Shown: one piece after another, positions 11,120 through 18,063 of the stretch | Layout of the letters: each line of letters opens with the position of its first letter | How positions within the stretch are numbered: position 1 is the first letter of the stretch | Virus record (IMG/VR): IMGVR_UViG_3300038441_001018 | Location: 1 to 24,001 of that record | Strand: one strand, 5' to 3' | Length of the DNA stretch: 24,001 bases | Source of the DNA: a virus | Notes under the pieces: generated by a model | Database searches by the model: none | The model's input: the letters and a program-made list of their open reading frames with translations, nothing else | Told to the model about the DNA's origin: nothing | Made by a program: the position numbers and the translations under genes

Positions 11120-11392
11120 GTCAGACGCTTGACGCGGCCTAATCCTATGAATCGGGCATGTAATGGGCTCGACGTCAGACGCTTGACAACACACCTGATT
11201 ACACCTCGATTTATGTCGTTACTACATGTCAAGCGCTTGACATACTACAATCATATGAATCAGCCATGTAATAGGCCAGGCGTCAGACGCTTGACATCGG
11301 TCTTGTTTATGTCCGGATTTATGCCGTTATTGTGCGTCAAGCGCTTGACACGGCCTAATTCATAAATCGCAGCGATGCGTCAAAAACTTGAC
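11120..11392. repeat. Array of six 14-bp dyads, 54-bp period (operator, iteron or packaging site)
   Basis: The dyads are GTCAGACGCTTGAC at 11120, 11174 and 11282, GTCAAGCGCTTGAC (a perfect palindrome) at 11228 and 11336, and GTCAAAAACTTGAC at 11379. The first five are spaced exactly 54 bp and the last 43 bp, so all fall close to the same face of the helix (about 5.1 and 4.1 turns). The DNA between them alternates: segments after sites 1, 3 and 5 share CCTAAT/ATGAATC-like blocks, while those after sites 2 and 4 share a block with CGATTTATG or GGATTTATG that looks like the reverse complement of the first kind. The last interval is shortened by 11 bp. The sixth dyad overlaps the -35 of the rightward promoter. 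No gene lies in 11024-11451. Confidence 0.85.
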
Positions 11393-11441
11393 ACCAAACC
11401 TCGGTCGTGGTACAATTTGCCTATGCCCGGACAAAACCGGG
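11388..11441 (+). promoter_or_regulatory. Rightward sigma70 promoter PR with hairpin-capped leader
   Basis: TTGACA (11388-11393), 17 bases, TACAAT (11411-11416). The -35 is the right half of dyad 6, so a protein bound there would touch RNA polymerase directly. The start near 11423 is followed by the stem CCCGG-(6)-CCGGG (11426-11441), which runs into the ribosome binding site of the first gene. No other plus-strand promoter is visible up to the right edge, so it may drive the whole packaging and structural operon. Confidence 0.85.
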
Positions 11442-11451
11442 GAGAACGAAG

Positions 11452-11712
11452 ATGAGAACGTACGAATATGACCCAAGGCTCTTTGAGGACTGCGACCCTC
11501 ACCGAATCCCGTTCGGGGAGCCCGGCTATGACCCGTTCCTCGATGCCGCGCTGCCAAAGCTCCGTGCTCGGGACCTCCTCGACCCTGCGAACCTCGCAGT
11601 GCGTCAAGCCATCCTCGATGGCAGACTAAGGAGATTCTACTATGGCCGACGCCTCGAACATCTACGGAATGACAGCCGCCGAGCAAAGCTCATTCTTAGC
11701 CGAACAGCGTGA
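11452..11712 (+). CDS. Hypothetical small protein ahead of terminase, 86 aa
   Basis: ATG 11452 follows GGGGAG by 8 bases. The first 60 residues look like a real protein: MRTYEYDPRLFEDCDPHRIP, a GYDPFLDAALPKLRARDLLD segment and NLAVRQAILDGRLRR. The frame then runs 71 bases into the small terminase gene before it meets TGA 11710-11712, so the last 23 residues (basic, RRLEHLRNDSRRAK) are dictated by an overlap with the start of that gene. Such a long overlap is unusual in this operon. No family is recognised. Confidence 0.7.
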   Translation: MRTYEYDPRLFEDCDPHRIPFGEPGYDPFLDAALPKLRARDLLDPANLAVRQAILDGRLRRFYYGRRLEHLRNDSRRAKLILSRTA

Positions 11713-12163
11713 GAACGGCTTCCAAGCACTGAGCCAGGGGCAGCGGGCCTTCGCCCTCGACTTTATCCAGTCGGGCAGCATCCCCCAGGCCTCTCAGGCA
11801 GCTGGCGTCAAGCCAGAAACCGGCCGCCGTTGGGTCCGCGACCCCCTGGTATCCGGGTTCATCCACTACCTGAACCAACAGAAAGAACACTACTCGCTGA
11901 TCGACGCCAGCTTTGTCGAGACCCAATACCTGAACCTCCTGGGCAAGTTGCTCGGCGAAGAGCAGGTCTCGATGGTCGACAAGGACGGCATGCAGATCGA
12001 GCGCAAGAAATTCGAAGGCGCCGCAGCCGTTGCCTGCCTCCGTGACCTGGCCAAGATTTCCGGCCACTACAAGGAAGATGGCAACACGATCAACGTCCAG
12101 GTGACTACGCTCACGGACGAACAAAAACGATTCTTGGATGAGAAGCTCAACAGTGCGTACTAA
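11642..12163 (+). CDS. terS: Terminase small subunit
   Basis: ATG 11642 follows AAGGAG by 9 bases; 173 residues, a normal length for the family. Residues 30-75 form the DNA-recognition part: ALSQGQRAFALDFIQSGSIP, then QASQAAGVKPETGRRWVRDP, a helix-turn-helix of the Terminase_2 kind in which the second helix reads the packaging site. Residues 78-115 are a helical oligomerisation region, and the end (TLTDEQKRFLDEKL) would contact the large subunit. The protein recognises the phage DNA and hands it to the motor. It is followed directly by the large subunit gene, whose start it overlaps by 26 bases. Confidence 0.85.
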   Translation: MADASNIYGMTAAEQSSFLAEQRENGFQALSQGQRAFALDFIQSGSIPQASQAAGVKPETGRRWVRDPLVSGFIHYLNQQKEHYSLIDASFVETQYLNLLGKLLGEEQVSMVDKDGMQIERKKFEGAAAVACLRDLAKISGHYKEDGNTINVQVTTLTDEQKRFLDEKLNSAY

Positions 12164-13670
12164 TCTCGCCCACAGTCAGATAGCAGAAGGGGTCGCGAAA
12201 GCCACCCCTCGTCCGTATCTGGCCAGCGAGATCACGCCTGAGCAGCTCCTCAACCACATCCGTGAGAAATGCGAGAATGACTTCTCGTTCTTCGTCCGGT
12301 ACTTCTTCAAGGCCCGCAAGGCGACCAAGTTCGTCTTCAACCGCCATCACCACGTGATCTGCCGCGACCTCATGAAGGTGTATGAGGGTCACCCAGACTA
12401 CGAGGGCTACATCTGCAACATGCCCCCGCGCTACGGCAAGACGGAAGTCATCGTCCTGATGTTCCCGCTGTGGTGCTATGTCAAGAACCAGCGTTGCGAG
12501 TTCATCCACCTGAGCTACGGTCTGCCCCTGGCCCTTGAGAACTCCGACGCGATCCGCACCGTCATGAAGTCGGCCGAGTTTACGCAGCTATGGCCCCACA
12601 TCAAGACCAAGGACACCAAGGACAGCAAGCACGCTTGGGCTACGGCCCAGGGCGGCACCTTCCTCGCGGCCCAGGCTGGCGGTTCGGTCACTGGTTTTGG
12701 TGCTGGCCGCCTCGACGAGTGGGATCCGGTCACTGATAAGTTCACTTTCAGCGGCTGCATCCTGATCGATGACCCGCTCAAGCCGGATGATGCCAAGCAC
12801 GACACCAAACGCAAGGCGGTCAACGAGCGCTGGCAGTCGACGATCAAGTCGCGCCGGAACAGCCCGAAGACCCCGGTCATCTGCGTCATGCAGCGCCTGT
12901 CCGAGGATGACTTTACGTCCGAGCTTCTGGCCGACACCGACATCAAGTGGAAGCACCGGGTCATGCCCGCCTTGATGAACGAGGATACCGCCAACGAGAC
13001 CGCCCTTTGGGAGGCCAAACATAACCTGTCCGCCCTCAGGAGTCTGGCCCTCACCAACCGCTATGTGTTCGACTCCCAGTATCAACAACGACCAACGCCG
13101 AAGGGCGGTGCAATGTTCGAGCACTGGGAGAAACTGCAGGTGGTCCAGGCCGCTCCTCGGATGCTCAAGATCCTACGCTATTGGGATAAGGCGGGCACCC
13201 AGGGCGCTGGCGCCTATACCGCTGGTGTCCTGATGGGCTGGGCAGAGGATGGCCTTTACTACATCCTGGATGTGGTCCGGGGTCAGTGGTCCTCTACCGT
13301 CCGTGAGATGCACATCCGCCAGACGGCTGAGATCGACGGGGTATACGTCCACGTCTGGATTGAGCAAGAGCCGGGGTCGGGCGGTAAAGAGTCCGCAGAA
13401 TCGACCATCGGCAAGACCCTAGCCGGGTTCACCTGCCGTGCCGAGCGCCCAACCGGTGACAAGGTGCTGCGTGCTGAACCGCTCGCCGTCCAGATCGATG
13501 CGGGCAACGTCCGGATGCTCAAGGGCGACTGGAACAAGGCGTTCCTGGACGAGATGAAGAAATTCCCGGCTTCGAAGTTCAAGGACCAGATTGACGCCGC
13601 CTCGGGCGCGTTCAACAAGCTGGCCGTACCATCCGCCATGGGCATCTTGATGCCAGGAGCTGGCCAATGA
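12138..13670 (+). CDS. terL: Terminase large subunit (packaging ATPase and nuclease)
   Basis: A 510-residue motor protein. The ATPase part has the Walker A element PPRYGKT (residues 96-102), Walker B CILIDDP (207-213; D211, D212) and a coupling motif CVMQRLSEDDF (249-259). The nuclease part has the acidic residues D350 (RYWDKAG), E409/E411 (WIEQEPG) and D483/D486 (FKDQIDA), in the RNase H-like order of gp17-type terminases. It pumps DNA into the prohead and makes the terminal cuts. I give ATG 12138 as start, although no good ribosome binding site precedes it; GTG 12153, with GAGAAG about 8 bases upstream, is an alternative five codons in. Confidence 0.95.
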   Translation: MRSSTVRTNLAHSQIAEGVAKATPRPYLASEITPEQLLNHIREKCENDFSFFVRYFFKARKATKFVFNRHHHVICRDLMKVYEGHPDYEGYICNMPPRYGKTEVIVLMFPLWCYVKNQRCEFIHLSYGLPLALENSDAIRTVMKSAEFTQLWPHIKTKDTKDSKHAWATAQGGTFLAAQAGGSVTGFGAGRLDEWDPVTDKFTFSGCILIDDPLKPDDAKHDTKRKAVNERWQSTIKSRRNSPKTPVICVMQRLSEDDFTSELLADTDIKWKHRVMPALMNEDTANETALWEAKHNLSALRSLALTNRYVFDSQYQQRPTPKGGAMFEHWEKLQVVQAAPRMLKILRYWDKAGTQGAGAYTAGVLMGWAEDGLYYILDVVRGQWSSTVREMHIRQTAEIDGVYVHVWIEQEPGSGGKESAESTIGKTLAGFTCRAERPTGDKVLRAEPLAVQIDAGNVRMLKGDWNKAFLDEMKKFPASKFKDQIDAASGAFNKLAVPSAMGILMPGAGQ

Positions 13671-13873
13671 CCGCCCTTTTCGTACTGACCGTCGTGACCA
13701 CCAAACAGCAAGTGTTGGTCCGCGCCCGTTGCCTATCTTGTGCCCGCAACAAAGCGGCCGACGAGGCGGGCGGCGAAGGCCCACTGGTCTGGATGGACCC
13801 GAACCAATCGACCGTAGAACTGCTGCGCCCTGACGGCAAGGCGGGGGTCATCATGCGGGGGGCTCTCCTGTGA
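13667..13873 (+). CDS. Small CxxC protein between terminase and portal, 68 aa
   Basis: ATG 13667 overlaps the TGA of the large terminase gene and its own TGA (13871-13873) overlaps the GTG of the portal gene, so it is coupled on both sides. It has one CxxC pair (residues 22 and 25, RCLSCARNK), then a short charged loop and a beta-like end (STVELLRPDGKAGVIMRGALL). One pair alone could bind zinc only as a dimer or with the adjacent residues. Small proteins are often found at this position in siphovirus operons; the role is unknown. Confidence 0.75.
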   Translation: MTALFVLTVVTTKQQVLVRARCLSCARNKAADEAGGEGPLVWMDPNQSTVELLRPDGKAGVIMRGALL

Positions 13874-15303
13874 GCGGGTCCAAGAAGCTGGCTGTGAACG
13901 CCGAGAAGCAAATGCAGCTGGCCGTCAATGCGGCCGTCGACCAGTATCGCTTGGAAATCAAACGCCAGCAGATGATGGTCAACCCAGGGTTCGCGGGCGG
14001 CTCTATGACCCCCGGCCTGGATGCCAAACGTGGCCAGTCGTGGTGCGAGTTCGGCTGGAAGGCCCATCTTGACTTTATCGACTTCTACAAGCTCTACTCT
14101 CGCGGCGGTATCTCTGCAGGTGCCGTCAACAAGCTGGCAGGTCGCTGCTGGAGCACCAACCCGTGGTTGGTGGAGGGGGATAAGGACGATAAGGACATGG
14201 ACGTCACTCCTTGGGAGGAGTCCCTCAAGCCAGTACTGCGCCAGGGCCGCCTATGGCGCGCCTTTGCTGAGGCCGATAAGCGCCGTTTGGTTGGCCGCTA
14301 TTCGGGCATCATCCTTCGGGTCCGCGACAGCCGTCCTCTGAATATGCCAGTGATGCGGGGCCGTGGCCTCAAAGAACTGATCGTGGCTTGGGCTGGCTCC
14401 CTCTATCCGGTCAAGTACGTGACCGACATGGCCGCTGAGAATTACGGTGATGTGGCGATGTGGCGATACAAGGAGCCGTCCTTGGGCGGTCAGCCAGCTC
14501 GCGATGTGGATGTGCACCCTGACCGGGTGTTCATCCTGGGCGATTGGCGGGCTGACGCCATCGGGTTCCTGGAGCCGGTGTTCAACAACTTCGTCAACCT
14601 TGAGAAGACCGAGGGCGGTAGCGGTGAGTCGATCCTCAAGAATTCGAACCGCTCCATTCACGTCAACTTTGACGGCACTGTCGACCTGCGCAACGTCGCT
14701 GCGATGTACGGCGTTGATCTGAACGGCCTGCAGCAGAAGTTCAATGACGTGGCTCGTGAGGTCAACCAGGGCAACGACATCCTGTTCGTGACCCAAGGCG
14801 CCCAGGCCACCCCAATGGTTGCCAACGTACCCAACCCGCAACCGATCTACGACATCAACCTACAGTCGGTGTCGGCCGGTGTGGATATCCCATCCAAGAT
14901 CTTGGTCGGCAACCAGACCGGCGAGCGTGCTTCGACCGAGGACGAGGCGTACATGAACCGCCGCTGCCAGGGTCGCCGGGTCAACGAACTCAACTACGAG
15001 ATCCAAGACTTCTTCGAAAAGCTGGTCGACCTGCGCATTATCGATGCCGCCCCTAACGGCGAGTTCGTGGTTGAGTGGGATGACCTCAACGAACCTACCA
15101 CCTCCGAGAAGCTCGACAACGCGGCTAAGATGTCCAAGATCAATGCCGAGGCCACTGCCGGTGGTATGGGCACCGAGATCTTCTCCCGCGAGCAGATTCT
15201 TGGCGCGGTAGGTATGGAAGACATGGTTGACGTGGACGCCGATCCGCTGCCAGACCGTACTGAGGAGGATGAGGAAGAGGAAGAGGAGGTGGCCAATGGC
15301 TAA
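13870..15303 (+). CDS. Portal protein (DUF1073-like)
   Basis: A GTG start at 13870, coupled to the gene before it, gives 477 residues, a normal portal length. Recognisable parts are the DFIDFYKLYSRGGISAGAVN segment near residue 70, the YSGIILRVRD and RGLKELIVAWAGSLYP region around 145-180, the VHPDRVFILGDWRADAIGFLEP region (about 215-240), typical of DUF1073-type portals, and IPSKILVGNQTGERASTEDE (about 345), which fits the stem or crown loop of these proteins. The C-terminus ends in a long acidic run (EEDEEEEEEVANG). It should form the 12-fold ring at one head vertex through which DNA enters and to which the tail is joined. Confidence 0.9.
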   Translation: MSGSKKLAVNAEKQMQLAVNAAVDQYRLEIKRQQMMVNPGFAGGSMTPGLDAKRGQSWCEFGWKAHLDFIDFYKLYSRGGISAGAVNKLAGRCWSTNPWLVEGDKDDKDMDVTPWEESLKPVLRQGRLWRAFAEADKRRLVGRYSGIILRVRDSRPLNMPVMRGRGLKELIVAWAGSLYPVKYVTDMAAENYGDVAMWRYKEPSLGGQPARDVDVHPDRVFILGDWRADAIGFLEPVFNNFVNLEKTEGGSGESILKNSNRSIHVNFDGTVDLRNVAAMYGVDLNGLQQKFNDVAREVNQGNDILFVTQGAQATPMVANVPNPQPIYDINLQSVSAGVDIPSKILVGNQTGERASTEDEAYMNRRCQGRRVNELNYEIQDFFEKLVDLRIIDAAPNGEFVVEWDDLNEPTTSEKLDNAAKMSKINAEATAGGMGTEIFSREQILGAVGMEDMVDVDADPLPDRTEEDEEEEEEVANG

Positions 15304-16231
15304 ACCAGCCATCCTCCCCCTGCGCCCACGCGACCCCACCGGGGTCGATGCCCTTGAGCGTAAGGCCATCGGTGATTTCCGAGCCCGCTTGAAGAAGATC
15401 AAGAAGGCCTATGTTGAGGGCTTGGATCGCATCCCGGCCGACCTCGCGGTCAACGCCAAATATGCCTACCGCCTCGACCCCGGCATGCTGAACTCGATTT
15501 TGGGTAGTGCTGGCGCAACTGTAGACTCGCTACTCCTCGAAGGCGGGAGCGAAAACGTATGGTTCTTCCAGCAGTACGTCTCCCTGGCATATGCCCGTGG
15601 CGCCGCCCAGGAACACGCCAACCTCAAGAATCAATCCCCGGTCTACCAAGCCGCTCGTGGTACTCTCGCTGAGGTTGTGAATCGCCCGGCCTACCGCAAC
15701 CGTATCGCCCTGATCGCCTCCCGTGAGTACGAGGAGATGCTAGGTCTAGGCGCTGAGGTCAAGAAAAACATGGGCCGCGTGCTGACTGACGGCGTTGCCC
15801 GTGGCCGCAATCCGCGTGAGGTGGCTAAGGACCTGACCCGTCAGCTAGGTATTGAGGAGTCTCGCGCCCGCCGTATTGCACGCACCGAGATCACCACTGC
15901 CCTGCGCCGCGCTCGTTGGGATGAGCACGATGACGCAGTAGACGATCTTGGCCTGACCTTCAAGCTGATGCACTACTCGGCCCTGTCGCCGACTACCCGC
16001 AGAGGACATGCCGAGCGCCACGCATTGCTCTACACCTCCGAAGAAGTACGCGAGTGGTACTCAAAGGACGGCAACTCGATCAACTGCAAATGCAACCAGA
16101 TCTCCGTGCTGGTTGATGAGGATGGGGCGCCAGTAGTGCCCCGGATCATCGAACGGGCGCGGGCAACCGAGAAGAAGATGCGCGCCAGGGGCGAAGGCCC
16201 GTGGGCCACTGACGAGAGGAAGGCAGCATGA
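15296..16231 (+). CDS. MuF-like minor head protein (head morphogenesis)
   Basis: ATG 15296 overlaps the portal stop by 8 bases and has GAGGAGG 6 bases upstream; 311 residues. The C-terminal 110 residues carry the MuF/SPP1 gp7 signature: RIARTEITTALRRARWDEH, then HYSALSPTTRRGHAERHALL, then NSINCKCNQISVLVD. The N-terminal 200 residues are helical. Members of this family bind the portal during assembly and are thought to be ejected or to stay inside the head. It lies directly after the portal gene, as is usual. No fused toxin domain follows the MuF part, unlike in some relatives. Confidence 0.9.
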   Translation: MAKPAILPLRPRDPTGVDALERKAIGDFRARLKKIKKAYVEGLDRIPADLAVNAKYAYRLDPGMLNSILGSAGATVDSLLLEGGSENVWFFQQYVSLAYARGAAQEHANLKNQSPVYQAARGTLAEVVNRPAYRNRIALIASREYEEMLGLGAEVKKNMGRVLTDGVARGRNPREVAKDLTRQLGIEESRARRIARTEITTALRRARWDEHDDAVDDLGLTFKLMHYSALSPTTRRGHAERHALLYTSEEVREWYSKDGNSINCKCNQISVLVDEDGAPVVPRIIERARATEKKMRARGEGPWATDERKAA

Positions 16232-17550
16232 AACCCCAGGTGGTCTTGCGCGTCAATAAGGCTGAGGGCGGTCGCGTCCTGGCCAACATGTATACCAAGG
16301 TCAATTCGAAGGCGATCAAACGCGTCACCTACAACGGCCGCGAGCATTGGGTTATCCCAAGCTACACACTACCAGCCAACGTAATCATGAACGGCGGCCT
16401 GTATACCGCCGAGGAAATCGACGCCCACTACAAGGGTCTCGAAGGCACCCCGGCCCCCCTGGGCCACCCGGCAATGGACGGCAAGTTCATCAGTGCCCGA
16501 GTTGCCGAAGGCCTGAACCTCGGTTGGGTTGGCGCTTGGAACCGCAACGTCAAGAAGTCCGGTAACCGCATCTACCTCGAAAAGTGGGTCGACATCGAGG
16601 TCGCCCAGCAGACCGAGAAAGGCCGTGAGCTGCTCGCACGTCTGGAAGCCCTTGAGAAGGGCGATGACGTCCCGCCAATCCACAGCAGTGTAGCGATGTT
16701 CCTGATCGAGGAACCCGCAGCTGAGGGCGAGGAACATGACTGGGTCGCCCGCATCCAAGAAATGGACCACGATGCTATCCTCCTGGATGAGGTAGGTGCG
16801 GCAACCCCAGAGCAAGGCGTAGGCCTTATGGTCAACGCCGACAAGGCTCGGTCTTTGGTGGCCAATGCAGGTGTTCTGAGTGAGACCAGCGTCCGATCCC
16901 AGGAGCGCCGGTTGGAGCAGGCCGCACGTGACCGATTTGTTACCGAGGGTGACGACGGTTGGGTGTTCATTGCGGACTTCGATGACAAGCAGGCTATCGT
17001 GGTCGTGAGCGGCGATGCTTCCGTCTACGGCTATACCTATGCAGAGGGTGTGATCACCTTCGAAGACAACGGCACTCCTGTCGAGCGCCAAGAAAGTTGG
17101 GTACGTCGCCTTCCAGGCGTTAATGCCCTGCTGGACTTCCTTAACCCAAACCGGGCTCGGCCCGAAAACCTCCCCAAGGAGAGCGACATGCCCCTGACCA
17201 AAGAAGAAATGGCCGAGATCACCCAAGGTGTCGGCGCCGTAGTTGCCAACGCACTGGCCGATGCGCTCAAGCCAGTCGTTGACGGCTTGGGTACCATCCA
17301 AGCCAACCAGAGCAAGTTGGAAGAAGGCCTGACCGCCAACTCTCGTCGCGAAGAGGACGAGATGCGCCAAGTGGTCAAAGAGAAACACGGCGAGATCATC
17401 GCCAACAACCTCAAGGGCGAAGACCTGATCAAGGTTTACAAGGAATGCGGCACCGCCGCCCCCCTGCTGAACGGCAACCACAGCACCCAGAAGCCAACCG
17501 GCCTGGGCGTCCCGGCCGTCGATGACTACTTCCGCGAAGGTGCCAAGTAA
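16228..17550 (+). CDS. Prohead protease with C-terminal scaffold part (DUF2213-like)
   Basis: ATG 16228 overlaps the stop of the MuF gene (ATGA); 440 residues. The first 205 residues look like a DUF2213-type prohead serine protease: GLYTAEEIDAHYKGLEGTPA, PLGHP (H80), VPPIHSSVAMFL (S153 or S154 as nucleophile) and DHDAILLDEVGAATPEQGVG (H181, D182). This part would process the scaffold and the capsid precursor. Residues 225-300 form a beta-rich linker region. Residues 321-440 are helical with a coiled-coil look (KPVVDGLGTIQANQSKLEEG) and can also be made alone from an internal start at 17188. The catalytic assignment is by eye. Confidence 0.85.
   Translation: MKPQVVLRVNKAEGGRVLANMYTKVNSKAIKRVTYNGREHWVIPSYTLPANVIMNGGLYTAEEIDAHYKGLEGTPAPLGHPAMDGKFISARVAEGLNLGWVGAWNRNVKKSGNRIYLEKWVDIEVAQQTEKGRELLARLEALEKGDDVPPIHSSVAMFLIEEPAAEGEEHDWVARIQEMDHDAILLDEVGAATPEQGVGLMVNADKARSLVANAGVLSETSVRSQERRLEQAARDRFVTEGDDGWVFIADFDDKQAIVVVSGDASVYGYTYAEGVITFEDNGTPVERQESWVRRLPGVNALLDFLNPNRARPENLPKESDMPLTKEEMAEITQGVGAVVANALADALKPVVDGLGTIQANQSKLEEGLTANSRREEDEMRQVVKEKHGEIIANNLKGEDLIKVYKECGTAAPLLNGNHSTQKPTGLGVPAVDDYFREGAK
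17188..17550 (+). CDS. Nested in-frame scaffold protein, 120 aa
   Basis: Inside the protease gene and in the same frame, ATG 17188 (MPLTKEEMAEIT) is preceded by AAGGAG with a spacing of 7, as good as any start in this operon. The product would be the helical C-terminal third of the protease polypeptide: an N-terminal amphipathic helix, a coiled coil (about residues 30-75) and a short tail with GNHSTQKPTG. Nested scaffold starts of this kind are known from lambda (C and Nu3) and many siphoviruses. The shared C-terminus would let protease and scaffold co-assemble in the prohead. Confidence 0.8.
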   Translation: MPLTKEEMAEITQGVGAVVANALADALKPVVDGLGTIQANQSKLEEGLTANSRREEDEMRQVVKEKHGEIIANNLKGEDLIKVYKECGTAAPLLNGNHSTQKPTGLGVPAVDDYFREGAK

Positions 17551-17566
17551 CGGTCCCGGCCGTTAC
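17547..17566 (+). other. Hairpin at the end of the scaffold gene
   Basis: GTAACGG (17547-17553), 6-base loop, CCGTTAC (17560-17566) forms a 7-bp stem across the stop codon of the protease/scaffold gene. No U-run follows, so it is not a normal terminator. It could stop 3' decay or mark an mRNA cut site just ahead of the highly needed decoration and capsid genes. Confidence 0.55.
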
Positions 17567-17595
17567 CGCCCCTCCCACAAACTAGGAGATACGAC

Positions 17596-18051
17596 ATGGC
17601 ACGTTTCCGCCGCATCAATATCGACGGCAAGTCGCTGTACAAAACCGAAACCCGACTCCTGCTCGCTGCTGCCTTCCCAGGCACCGTGCAGATCATCAAC
17701 GCTGACGATAAGTTCGCCGTAGGCAACGGTACCGTGGGCAGCCCCCGCCTGTACTTGCTGGATGAGAACGCGTTCGAAGGCCTGGACTGCATGACTCAGA
17801 TCCCTGCAGGCCATACCGCCATCGGCAACTACATCGAGGATGATCGCGAGTTCGCCGTCCGCATGGCAGCCGGTACCTACCGCAAAGACCAATCGGTCTA
17901 TGTCAACGCGACCGGCCAAGTGACCCTGGTCCCGGCTACCGCTGGCACCTACCGTGCTATCGGCTACGTCCAGGAGCAGGACGAAGTTACCACCACTGAC
18001 GTGGACCTGATTCGCATCCGCGTCCAGTTCCACACCATCACCAACTCTTAA
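17596..18051 (+). CDS. Putative head decoration/stabilisation protein, 151 aa
   Basis: ATG 17596 follows TAGGAGA by 8 bases. The protein is beta-rich from end to end, with short strands and glycine turns: LLAAAFPGTVQIINADDKFA, FAVRMAAGTYRKDQSVYVNA and VTLVPATAGTYRAIGYVQEQ. It has no signal peptide. Its size, beta content and place between scaffold and major capsid genes fit a capsid decoration or stabilising protein, which would bind the outer face of the mature head. I infer the role from position and fold; I do not recognise a specific family, and DUF2190-like proteins at this place are an alternative reading. Confidence 0.75.
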   Translation: MARFRRINIDGKSLYKTETRLLLAAAFPGTVQIINADDKFAVGNGTVGSPRLYLLDENAFEGLDCMTQIPAGHTAIGNYIEDDREFAVRMAAGTYRKDQSVYVNATGQVTLVPATAGTYRAIGYVQEQDEVTTTDVDLIRIRVQFHTITNS

Positions 18052-18063
18052 GGAGCGGCCAGT

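Noticed and set aside
11174-11349. Further promoters at the inner dyads, each of which ends in TTGAC(A)
   Set aside because: No acceptable -10 box lies 16-18 bases downstream on either strand for the dyads at 11174, 11228, 11282 and 11336; only the sixth has one.
11120-11392. CRISPR-like regular repeats
   Set aside because: The repeats are only 14-bp dyads, the spacers are related to each other and alternately inverted, and no cas genes are nearby. This is a binding-site array, not a CRISPR.
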